5,946 nucleotides of DNA from Bacteroidota bacterium (GTDB taxonomy: Bacteria; Bacteroidota; Ignavibacteria; Ignavibacteriales; Ignavibacteriaceae), in the NCBI GenBank assembly GCA_021796135.1, contig JAJYOQ010000264.1, forward strand, positions 1 through 5,946, written 5' to 3'. Shown here one piece after another: positions 1 to 5,873 of this stretch (positions are counted from its first letter, which is position 1; each line of letters opens with the position of its first letter). The position numbers and the translations under genes were made by a program. The notes under the pieces are model-generated. The model was not told the DNA's origin, searched no databases, and saw nothing but the letters and a program-made list of their open reading frames with translations.

Positions 1-570
1 TTGACATTGCCGCTTGAAGGTTCGCAATTCCTAAAGCAATTTGACTTGTTCGGAAATGATATTGGGTTATTCTCATTTTTCTTTTTCAACATAATAGAGT
101 TAAAATCCGGCGAAGCAATCTTTACTGACGCCGGTATTCCGCATGCTTATATAAAAGGAAATATTATCGAGTGCATGGCTAACTCTGATAACGTTGTACG
201 AGCCGGTCTAACTAACAAATTTAAAGATATCAGCACACTGCTTGAAATCATTAACTATGATTTTTCTCCTTATAGGATAATAAATCCCAATACGGAAAAT
301 TGCGAGTCTGTCTATTTAACTAAAGCAGAAGAATTTGAAGTTTCAAATATTAAGGACAATGATAAATTTAATAAATTATATAAGACCATAAATAAGCCGG
401 AAATTTTTTTAATTGCAAACGGAGAACTAAATATTGAATGGACAATAGGCGAGAATTCCGGAAAGCAAAAATATTCAAAAGGCGAGTCTTTTATTATCCC
501 GGCTAATATGGATCAATATCAGATTTCATCATCCGGCAATGTCAATTTTTATAGGGTTACTATTCCATAA
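1..570 (+). CDS. manA: Mannose-6-phosphate isomerase, type I (C-terminal part, truncated by window edge)
   Basis: This cytosolic zinc enzyme interconverts mannose 6-phosphate and fructose 6-phosphate, linking mannose use or GDP-mannose synthesis to glycolysis. The 189 visible residues match the C-terminal half of type I enzymes. 'GDIGLF'-like and 'LKSGEAIF' segments (about residues 19-41) lead into 'IPHAY' (46-50), whose His48 corresponds to a zinc ligand of the family. The hallmark '[13 protein letters not shown]' block follows (59-71), with Arg67 matching the conserved substrate-binding arginine. The rest is a cupin-like C-terminal domain ending in 'FYRVTIP'. The TTG at base 1 is only the first in-frame codon; the N-terminal half, including the other zinc ligands, lies upstream of the window. 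It runs 35 bp ahead of the glycoside hydrolase on the same strand, so co-transcription is plausible. The family call is firm; catalytic competence cannot be judged from this part. Confidence 0.93.
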   Translation: MTLPLEGSQFLKQFDLFGNDIGLFSFFFFNIIELKSGEAIFTDAGIPHAYIKGNIIECMANSDNVVRAGLTNKFKDISTLLEIINYDFSPYRIINPNTENCESVYLTKAEEFEVSNIKDNDKFNKLYKTINKPEIFLIANGELNIEWTIGENSGKQKYSKGESFIIPANMDQYQISSSGNVNFYRVTIP

Positions 571-573
571 TTT

Positions 574-590
574 AAAGGGTTCCCTTTTTT
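574..590 (+). terminator. Short hairpin plus T-run between manA and the GH2 gene (weak terminator candidate)
   Basis: AAAGGG (574-579) and CCCTTT (582-587) are complementary, followed by further T's to 590. A realistic fold pairs AAAGG with CCTTT around a GTTC tetraloop. The stem is only about 5 bp with two G-C pairs, so at most it would be a leaky terminator that attenuates read-through from manA into the next gene. It ends just before the AAAGG (594-598) that serves as the ribosome binding site of the gene at 606. Confidence 0.25.
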
Positions 591-605
591 ATGAAAGGTT
601 AAAGA

Positions 606-2654
606 ATGAAAAATTTGTTTTTTATTTCAATAATATCATTATTAAATATTTATTTTACTTTTGCACAACAAAGAATCGAAATTCCTCTTAATGAAAATTG
701 GAAATTTTCAAAAGGAAATCCTGGAAATGTTTATCAGATTAACTTCGATGATTCCGGATGGCAAAATGTCTCTCTTCCGAATACTTGGAATAATCTTGAC
801 GGACAGGACGGCGGCACTTATTACAGAGGTTCCGGCTGGTATAGAAAATCTTTTATAATCCCTGAAAATCTTAATCTCAAAAAAATATTCATAAGATTCG
901 GCGCAGCTAATATGATTGCCGACGTTTATCTTAACGGTAAGTTTGTTGGGGAGCATAAAGGAGGATACGCAGCTTTTATTTTTGATATTACTAAATTTAT
1001 AAACTTTGGTTCAAAAAATATTTTAGCGGTCAAGGTTGATAATACTGATTTCAAAAACTCTGATGAATTTCATCTTGCACCTTTAGATGCAGATTATACA
1101 ATGGACGGCGGTATATATCGCAAAGTTAAGCTTATTGTAACGAACGATCTCCATATTTCACTCACTGATTACGCATCTCCCGGCATTTTTATTACTCAAA
1201 AAAATGTTTCTGATAATCATGCCGACATTTCTCTTCTTTCCGAATTGAAGAATGATTCTAACAAAAAACAGGAAATAACTCTAAAGTCTTCCATTTATGA
1301 TAAAGACGGGAAAATAGTTACTAACAATTCAAGAAATATTTATATCAGCCCTAATGCAAGTTCAAATTGTATCCAAAGTTTTTCAATAAATAATCCGCAC
1401 CTTTGGAACGGAAGGAATGATCCATACTTATATAAAGTTGTTGTTTCTATTTATAAAAATAAAAAATTATTCGACGAAGTATCCCAGCCGCTTGGTCTGA
1501 GGTATTTCAAGGTAGATCCGGATAAAGGATTTTTTCTTAACGGAAAACCTTATAAACTTCATGGTTTTTGCCTGCATGAAGATAAAAGGAATAAGGGGCG
1601 TGCAATTTCCAATTCCGATAGAAAAGAAGAAATGGATTATATGCTCGATATTGGAGCTACTATAGTCCGGCTTGCTCATTATCAACACGGTCAGGATATG
1701 TATCGCCTTTGCGATAAAAATGGAATTGTGGTCTGGACGGAGATTCCGCTTGTTAATCATATTGATACATCGAGTTACTTTGCAATTAACTGTGAGCAGC
1801 AACTGAAAGAATTAATAAGACAAAATTATAATCATCCATCAATTTTATTTTGGGGAATTTTTAATGAACTTGGAAATGTCAAAGGACCGGATCCGATTTC
1901 TCTTGTAAAAACTCTAAATAAACTAGCAAAAAAAGAAGATTCTACCAGATATACTACTGCAGCTGCAAACTATAGCGATATTCCAGCAGCATTTGTCACA
2001 GATGTTTTAGGATTAAATAAATATTTTGGCTGGTATAACGGAACCTCAAAGGAATTAGGGACTTATCTTGACAAATGGCATCATGAACACCCGGATAGAG
2101 CTATCGGCTTGAGCGAGTATGGTGCAGGTGCAAGTATCTATCAGCATGAAGACAATCCTAAACAGCCTCGCACAGACGGACCCTGGCACCCTGAAGAATA
2201 TCAAACAAATTTCCATGAAATTGTTTGGAAGGAAATAGAAGCTAGACCATATATATGGTTCTCTACCTTATGGAATGGCTTTGATTTTGCCTCCGATTCA
2301 AGACGAGAAGGATTTCAACCCGGGATTAATGATAAAGGAATTATTACTCAGGATCATGCAACTAAAAAAGATGCGTACTATTGGTACAAAGTGAATTGGA
2401 ACCCCGCTCCGATGGTTCATATTACAGATAAAAGATTTACAAAAAGGGATACATCTTCTATAAATATAAAAGTATATTCCAATGCAGATGAAGTCGAACT
2501 GATTTTAAACGGCGCATCTTTAGGAAAAATTCAAAGCAAAGATCATAGATTTATCTGGAATTCGGTACTTTTAAAATCCGGTGAAAATAATGTTAAAGCT
2601 GTCGCCTTAATAAAGGGCAGAGAATATTCGGATGAATGCTGGTGGAAACTTTAA
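606..2654 (+). CDS. Exported glycoside hydrolase family 2 enzyme, beta-galactosidase-like
   Basis: This enzyme probably removes terminal beta-linked sugars by a retaining mechanism. A signal peptide covers residues 1-20 (hydrophobic core, then FA|QQ). It has no lipobox and no C-terminal sorting tail, so the periplasm is its likely site. Domains in order: jelly-roll sugar-binding domain (about 24-180), Ig-like domain (about 185-300), TIM barrel (about 305-600), and a small Ig-like C-terminal domain (about 600-682). The barrel carries 'HGFCLHED' (319-326), 'RLAHYQH' (355-361), acid/base Glu421 in 'WGIFNE', and nucleophile Glu504 in 'GLSEYGAG'. The 83-residue spacing of the two glutamates is normal for GH2. 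At 682 residues it is much shorter than E. coli LacZ but ordinary for Bacteroidota GH2 enzymes. The start is supported by AAAGG at 594-598, 7 nt from ATG. The barrel also has 'NDKG' at 575-578, a feature shared with beta-glucuronidases, so the substrate is uncertain. The preceding manA gene hints at a sugar-use operon but does not prove a mannoside substrate. Confidence 0.92.
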   Translation: MKNLFFISIISLLNIYFTFAQQRIEIPLNENWKFSKGNPGNVYQINFDDSGWQNVSLPNTWNNLDGQDGGTYYRGSGWYRKSFIIPENLNLKKIFIRFGAANMIADVYLNGKFVGEHKGGYAAFIFDITKFINFGSKNILAVKVDNTDFKNSDEFHLAPLDADYTMDGGIYRKVKLIVTNDLHISLTDYASPGIFITQKNVSDNHADISLLSELKNDSNKKQEITLKSSIYDKDGKIVTNNSRNIYISPNASSNCIQSFSINNPHLWNGRNDPYLYKVVVSIYKNKKLFDEVSQPLGLRYFKVDPDKGFFLNGKPYKLHGFCLHEDKRNKGRAISNSDRKEEMDYMLDIGATIVRLAHYQHGQDMYRLCDKNGIVVWTEIPLVNHIDTSSYFAINCEQQLKELIRQNYNHPSILFWGIFNELGNVKGPDPISLVKTLNKLAKKEDSTRYTTAAANYSDIPAAFVTDVLGLNKYFGWYNGTSKELGTYLDKWHHEHPDRAIGLSEYGAGASIYQHEDNPKQPRTDGPWHPEEYQTNFHEIVWKEIEARPYIWFSTLWNGFDFASDSRREGFQPGINDKGIITQDHATKKDAYYWYKVNWNPAPMVHITDKRFTKRDTSSINIKVYSNADEVELILNGASLGKIQSKDHRFIWNSVLLKSGENNVKAVALIKGREYSDECWWKL

Positions 2655-2725
2655 CAATCGTAATTGCTTATTTTTCTTGCAATTCTGACTTTAACTAAAA
2701 TAAATATCAGAATAAATTAAATATT

Positions 2726-3391
2726 TTAGGCTATCGAGTAATAATCTCTTCTTTCTTCTTTGCAAGATATAATTGCATCTGAATTTTTCCCTTTGAAAAT
2801 TAGCGGTATCGTTGAAATAAATATTTTTATATCCAGCGAAATCGAAATCATATTATCATATTTTAGATCAAGAAGCATTAAGTCCTTGACACCTTCTTCT
2901 CTTTTTCCGTAAATCTGCCATAGACCTGTAATACCTGGTTTTGCTTTTATCTGATTTCGTTTATCATAATGATCAGGAAATTGGCTTTTCAATATGTCAA
3001 GATCGCTATACATTAAAGGTCTTGGACCGATTAAACTCATTTCGCCTTTTATTACATTAATTAATTGCGGAAGCTCATCTAATCCGCTTTTTCTTAACCA
3101 TCTGCAAAATAAAGGAACATTTTCTTCAAGCCGGAATTTGTAAAAAATATTATTACTGATAGCAATCTCTTTTTTTTTATCAGGTTTAATAGTCTTAAAC
3201 TTAATAATCTTAAATATTTTATTCTCATAAGTAATTCCTCTTTCCTGAATGATAAATGGTGACGATTTAAAAATAACAGCCAATATCACTGACACAAGAA
3301 AAATGAAAGGAATGGAAAGCACAATAAAAGTTATTCCCAAAAAGAAGTCTAATACATTTTTGACAAAATAAAACAACTTATTATTTCCCAC
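2726..3391 (-). CDS. Monotopic phosphoglycosyl transferase (bacterial sugar transferase, PglC/WcaJ-like)
   Basis: This membrane enzyme moves a sugar phosphate from a nucleotide sugar to undecaprenyl phosphate, the first step in building a surface glycan at the inner face of the cytoplasmic membrane. The 221 residues are the size of the minimal PglC-type catalytic core. Residues 10-40 form the hydrophobic re-entrant helix with the helix-breaking Pro28. 'IFKIIKFKT' (59-67), the catalytic Asp105-Glu106 dyad in 'SGLDELPQLINVIKGEMSL', 'IGPRPL' (121-126) and 'KPGITGLWQ' (151-159) are all present and in order. The start codon is GTG (3389-3391); an in-frame stop sits only three codons upstream, and AGGA precedes the GTG by 10 nt. 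It lies 29 bp after the lamin-tail protein gene and is probably co-transcribed with it. No other glycan genes are visible here. The donor sugar cannot be read from the sequence. Confidence 0.93.
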   Translation of the reverse strand: MGNNKLFYFVKNVLDFFLGITFIVLSIPFIFLVSVILAVIFKSSPFIIQERGITYENKIFKIIKFKTIKPDKKKEIAISNNIFYKFRLEENVPLFCRWLRKSGLDELPQLINVIKGEMSLIGPRPLMYSDLDILKSQFPDHYDKRNQIKAKPGITGLWQIYGKREEGVKDLMLLDLKYDNMISISLDIKIFISTIPLIFKGKNSDAIISCKEERRDYYSIA

Positions 3392-3401
3392 AATATTTCA
3401 A

Positions 3402-3405
3402 TCCT
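3402..3405 (-). promoter_or_regulatory. Ribosome binding site supporting the GTG start of the sugar transferase
   Basis: On the minus strand AGGA lies 10 nt before the GTG at 3391. The reading frame is closed by TGA at 3398-3400, so no start further upstream is possible and no ATG is available at the N-terminus. The site falls just beyond the TAA (3407-3409) that would end the preceding gene in its shifted frame. Confidence 0.55.
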
Positions 3406-3406
3406 G

Positions 3407-3429
3407 TTATTTTAATAGAATCATTTTTT
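3407..3429 (-). other. Apparent frameshift at an A-run that truncates the sorting domain
   Basis: On the minus strand the lamin-tail gene ends ACT AAA AAA TGA, the six A's lying at 3429-3424. Read one base back (a -1 shift, or one extra A), the sequence continues ATG ATT CTA TTA AAA TAA, that is M-I-L-L-K-stop, with TAA at 3407-3409. The extended ending 'TKKMILLK' matches the basic-hydrophobic-Lys ending usual for this sorting domain, while the in-frame product stops at 'TKK'. The fit to the family ending, with a stop immediately after, makes chance unlikely. Sequence alone does not separate sequencing error, real mutation and slippage. Confidence 0.75.
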
Positions 3430-4626
3430 AGTATCGCTAAAATTTCTTTTCCCGTCACCGGAATAGGCATTGATAACATAATAATAAATCCCGCTTGAAA
3501 TTATTTTATTGCTTTTTGTTTGGTTTGAATTGAATTCGACATAATGATGACCTGCAGTTTGAAATCCATTAACTAAGGTAGCAACTTCGCAGCCTAAAAT
3601 ATCGAATATTTTTAGTGAAATATAATTATCGGTATTAAGATTATATTTTATAATGGTAGTAGGATTAAATGGATTTGGAAAATTTTGAAAAAGCTCAATT
3701 GATACAGGAAGCGATATACTAATTTGTTTTATTTCTGTAAAAGAAAATGAACCGTTTTGATCAATTTGTCTTAACCGATAAAAATATTTTTGAGTGTCTA
3801 AAATATTTTTATCTATGAAATAATAACTTCTTTTAGAATTTGATGTTCCGTTCCCTTGAACAAATCCTAATACTTTCCAATCTACCGGCTTATTATCTGC
3901 TCTTTGTACTTCAAAACCAAAGTTATTAATTTCTGTTTCAGTCTGCCAATTGAGCTGCACCATATTATTTTCGATAATATCAGCGCTAAATGAGGAAAGT
4001 TCAACCGGTAGAGGCGAGTTACTGCTGTCAATAACTTGGATATAGAAATCATTTAGATTAATGTCAGAATCCCAACCTGAACCGTTGCTGCCATAAGTTT
4101 TATTTCCGGTATTGTCTTTTCGCCTGATGCCCTGTGTTGCATCTGTCGGACCTTGCATCGGCGTTCCCTCATAACCGTTTGCTGTTCCGTATCCTATAAG
4201 GTCTATAATGTTAGTAAGACCAAAGGGATTAGCTGTTGTCAGCGGAGTGACAGAATTTACTAAAGCTACTTTTCCTGCTGAAGATGCCATCGAAATGTTA
4301 CCTACAACAGCCGGAAGAGAAGGAAGCTCAGCTCCGCGGGAGCCTGCTCTCTCCTGAATTAGATAATATTCTTTAGATGCAATGCTTCCGGTTAATGGCG
4401 TTACTGACCAGGAAGAACTTGTTGCACTAGCATATTGAACGGACCAGTTAGATAAATCTACGGAAGCTGATGTCGGATTATAAAGTACAATATAATCATA
4501 TTTATAAATTGCTCCGGTTCCTCCTCCTCCGCCATATACCTCTGCAATTACTATGTGATCCGCTAACTGAGCAAAGATTAAAATGTTGTTTATCAAAAAG
4601 AAAAATAAATAAAAAAACTTTTTCAT
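3421..4626 (-). CDS. Secreted lamin-tail-domain protein with Por/T9SS-like C-terminal sorting domain (last residues lost by apparent frameshift)
   Basis: This is probably a cell-surface or released protein; no catalytic motif is visible. A signal peptide spans residues 1-19 or 1-20 (Lys-Lys, a Phe/Leu/Ile-rich core, then 'IFAQ'). Residues about 24-197 look like a lamin-tail (LTD) fold: 'IVIAEVYGGGG', 'YIVLYNPTSASVDLSNWSVQY', 'IDLIGYGTA' and a final 'LNDFYIQV'. Residues about 206-305 form an Fn3-like module starting 'LPVELSSFSA'. The sorting domain begins about 309 with 'LFQNFPNPFNPTT' and includes 'SLKIFDILG' and 'SSGIYYYVINA'. Such domains direct export by type IX secretion and surface attachment in Bacteroidota; that this holds here is inference. 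The domain stops at 'SDTKK', about five residues short, because of the frame problem at 3424-3429. Start: ATG preceded by GGGGAG 5 nt away. The sugar transferase follows 29 bp downstream. LTD domains often join nucleases in multidomain proteins, but no nuclease domain is present. Confidence 0.88.
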   Translation of the reverse strand: MKKFFYLFFFLINNILIFAQLADHIVIAEVYGGGGGTGAIYKYDYIVLYNPTSASVDLSNWSVQYASATSSSWSVTPLTGSIASKEYYLIQERAGSRGAELPSLPAVVGNISMASSAGKVALVNSVTPLTTANPFGLTNIIDLIGYGTANGYEGTPMQGPTDATQGIRRKDNTGNKTYGSNGSGWDSDINLNDFYIQVIDSSNSPLPVELSSFSADIIENNMVQLNWQTETEINNFGFEVQRADNKPVDWKVLGFVQGNGTSNSKRSYYFIDKNILDTQKYFYRLRQIDQNGSFSFTEIKQISISLPVSIELFQNFPNPFNPTTIIKYNLNTDNYISLKIFDILGCEVATLVNGFQTAGHHYVEFNSNQTKSNKIISSGIYYYVINAYSGDGKRNFSDTKK

Positions 4627-4631
4627 AATAA

Positions 4632-4637
4632 CTCCCC
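4632..4637 (-). promoter_or_regulatory. Ribosome binding site of the lamin-tail protein
   Basis: GGGGAG on the minus strand (CTCCCC on plus) lies 5 nt before the ATG at 4624-4626. It is the most purine-rich Shine-Dalgarno match in the window and fixes the start directly ahead of a good signal peptide. Confidence 0.65.
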
Positions 4638-4669
4638 AAGAATATTTTTAAAATTATTTAACGATATGA

Positions 4670-4712
4670 GCAATTAATTAAATGAGACCAAAAAATCTCT
4701 TTAGCTAATTGC
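4670..4712 (-). promoter_or_regulatory. Imperfect 16-bp hairpin in the presumed leader of the lamin-tail gene
   Basis: The arms are 4670-4687 and 4696-4712. There are seven perfect outer pairs (GCAATTA with TAATTGC), an A/C mismatch, five more pairs including one T.G wobble, a bulged T at 4683, and four inner pairs (GAGA with TCTC) closing an 8-nt loop. It sits 44 bp upstream of the minus-strand ATG and downstream of the best promoter candidate, so it would be transcribed as leader RNA. There is no T-run after the minus-strand 3' arm, so it does not look like an intrinsic terminator for that transcript. It matches no riboswitch class I recognise. Its role is unknown. Confidence 0.45.
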
Positions 4713-4801
4713 CTAATAAAAAGTTTAATTGATTATTGTAATAGAATAGTTTTTCCCCTATCCCCGATAATATCTTCCCTTTTATTATTTTATCTAATGC
4801 A

Positions 4802-4829
4802 ATTTTATAATTTTTTTTATTAGTGTCAA
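4802..4829 (-). promoter_or_regulatory. Candidate sigma70-like promoter for the lamin-tail / sugar transferase unit
   Basis: On the minus strand a perfect TTGACA (4829-4824) is followed after 16 nt by TAAAAT (4807-4802), five of six matching the -10 consensus. Transcription would start near 4795, leaving a leader of roughly 170 nt that contains the hairpin at 4670-4712. No Bacteroidota-style TAnnTTTG element was found in this intergenic region. In DNA this AT-rich, -10 matches are common; the exact -35 is the stronger evidence. Confidence 0.45.
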
Positions 4830-4842
4830 GATTTTACGCGTT

Positions 4843-4870
4843 TTTACTTAAAAAAATAATAAATTATCCT
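4843..4870 (+). promoter_or_regulatory. Weak candidate promoter for the epimerase gene
   Basis: TTTACT (4843-4848) and TATCCT (4865-4870) are spaced by 16 nt, each matching four of six consensus bases. The start would be near 4877, giving a leader of about 30 nt. Its -35 lies back to back with that of the minus-strand candidate promoter. The AT-rich context makes this a low-certainty call; other weak hexamers exist nearby. Confidence 0.22.
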
Positions 4871-4908
4871 TACGAATTAATTAACAATAATTAAGAGAAT
4901 AATAAGAA

Positions 4909-5835
4909 ATGACTAAAAAAATAATTTTAACAGGAGCGACTGGAGTAATCGGCTCAAGATTATGCAAATTATTAATATCGCGTGGAGATAATATTATTAT
5001 CCTTACCAGGGATGCAAAAAAAGCAAAAGAGACTATGAATGTTGATGCTGAATTTATTAATTGGAATTATAAAGACCCCTTAAGCGATAAAGTAAAATTC
5101 GACGGAATCAATGCCGTGATTCATCTTGCGGGTGCAAACTTATTTGAACGCAGATGGAGCAATGAATATAAAAAGATTATTTTGGAAAGCAGAACTATAA
5201 GCACAAGAATTCTAGCTCAATCTATCATTAACTCTTCCGTAAAACCTGCTGCATTTATATCCTCTTCGGCTGTGGGTTTTTATGGAGACAAAGGCAATCA
5301 ACCGATTACTGAAAACTCACTTCCGGGTAATGATTTTCTTTCGGATGTTTGTAAGAAATGGGAAATTGAAGCTAAAATAGTTGAAAACTCAGAAGTTAGG
5401 CTTGTGAACATAAGGACAGGTGTTGTTCTTAATTCAAATGAGGGCGCATTAAAACAAATGCTTTTACCTTTCAAGATGTTCGTAGGTGGGCCGATCGGGA
5501 ACGGAAAACAGTGGTTTCCGTGGATTCATATTGATGATATTTTAAATATCTATTTATTTGCATTGGATAACAATAATATTATTGGACCGTTGAATGCAGT
5601 ATCTCCGAATCCGGTTATAATGAAGGAGTTTGCAAATAAAATTGGTAAAGTTTTAAATCGACCGTCACTCTTTCCGGTGCCGATCTCTGCTTTAAAATTA
5701 ATGCTGGGAGAAGTTGCTGATGTAATTTCAGCAAGTCAACGAGTAATTCCTGAGAAATTACTCAGTTATGGTTTTAAATTTAAATATGAGTTTTTAATTG
5801 ATGCTTTAGAAGATTTATTGAAAAAAAAAGGCTGA
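4909..5835 (+). CDS. TIGR01777-family NAD(P)-binding SDR epimerase (YfcH-like, DUF1731 C-terminus)
   Basis: This is an extended short-chain dehydrogenase/reductase of the family that includes E. coli YfcH, whose substrate is not established. The Rossmann nucleotide-binding motif is at the N-terminus: Gly9-x-x-Gly12-x-x-Gly15. Family blocks follow in order: 'HLAGANLFERRW' (72-83), 'SRTISTR' (94-100), 'SSSAVGFYGDKG' (118-129), 'NDFLSDVCKKWE' (141-152), 'RTGVVL' (169-174), 'GGPIGNGKQWFPWIHIDD' (193-210) and 'GPLNAVSPNPV' (226-236). The C-terminal DUF1731-like part contains 'RPSLFPVP', 'LMLGEVAD', 'SQRVIPEKLL' and 'GFKFKY'. At 308 residues it is full length. The start is set by the Rossmann strand directly after ATG; the Shine-Dalgarno match is weak (AAGAGA at 4893-4898, 10 nt away). 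It looks monocistronic: a divergent gene lies upstream, and a strong terminator overlaps its stop codon. Confidence 0.93.
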   Translation: MTKKIILTGATGVIGSRLCKLLISRGDNIIILTRDAKKAKETMNVDAEFINWNYKDPLSDKVKFDGINAVIHLAGANLFERRWSNEYKKIILESRTISTRILAQSIINSSVKPAAFISSSAVGFYGDKGNQPITENSLPGNDFLSDVCKKWEIEAKIVENSEVRLVNIRTGVVLNSNEGALKQMLLPFKMFVGGPIGNGKQWFPWIHIDDILNIYLFALDNNNIIGPLNAVSPNPVIMKEFANKIGKVLNRPSLFPVPISALKLMLGEVADVISASQRVIPEKLLSYGFKFKYEFLIDALEDLLKKKG

Positions 5836-5852
5836 AAAATATTTCAGCCTTT
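5827..5852. terminator. Strong bidirectional intrinsic terminator between epimerase and ahcY
   Basis: A perfect 11-bp stem, AAAGGCTGAAA (5827-5837) with TTTCAGCCTTT (5842-5852), closes a 4-nt AATA loop. On the plus strand the stem is followed by AATTTTAT. On the minus strand it runs into nine T's (complement of A's 5821-5829), so it should work best for the leftward ahcY transcript. The epimerase stop TGA (5833-5835) lies inside the 5' arm, and its Lys-Lys-Lys codons supply the minus-strand T-tract. Confidence 0.9.
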
Positions 5853-5873
5853 AATTTTATATCTTATTAGTAA

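Noticed and set aside
591..602. A minimal three-codon frame, ATG AAA GGT TAA, just before the GH2 start.
   Set aside because: It overlaps the ribosome binding site of the real gene, has no binding site of its own apart from a T-run, and such short frames arise often by chance.
661..858. Plus-strand open frame of 65 codons in another frame of the GH2 gene.
   Set aside because: It overlaps the conserved sugar-binding domain in frame-shifted form and has no independent support.
708..956. Minus-strand open frame of 82 codons inside the GH2 gene.
   Set aside because: Opposite-strand shadow of a well-supported gene; no recognisable domain and no ribosome binding site seen.
1467..1802. Minus-strand open frame of 111 codons inside the GH2 gene.
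   Set aside because: It lies across the conserved GH2 barrel coding sequence and its translation resembles no known family; a shadow frame.
2662..2713. Two overlapping inverted repeats in the 71-bp gap between the convergent GH2 and sugar transferase genes: AATTGC/GCAATT (2662-2667, 2679-2684) and ATTCTGA/TCAGAAT (2682-2688, 2707-2713).
   Set aside because: Stems of 6 and 7 bp with loops of 11 and 18 nt and no T-tract on either strand; they exclude each other and are expected by chance in AT-rich DNA. Not strong enough to call a terminator.
4627..4908. Possible small gene, tRNA, CRISPR or riboswitch in the 282-bp divergent region.
   Set aside because: No tRNA-like cloverleaf, repeated spacers, known riboswitch core or open frame with a plausible start was found; only promoter-like hexamers, T-runs and the hairpin listed above.
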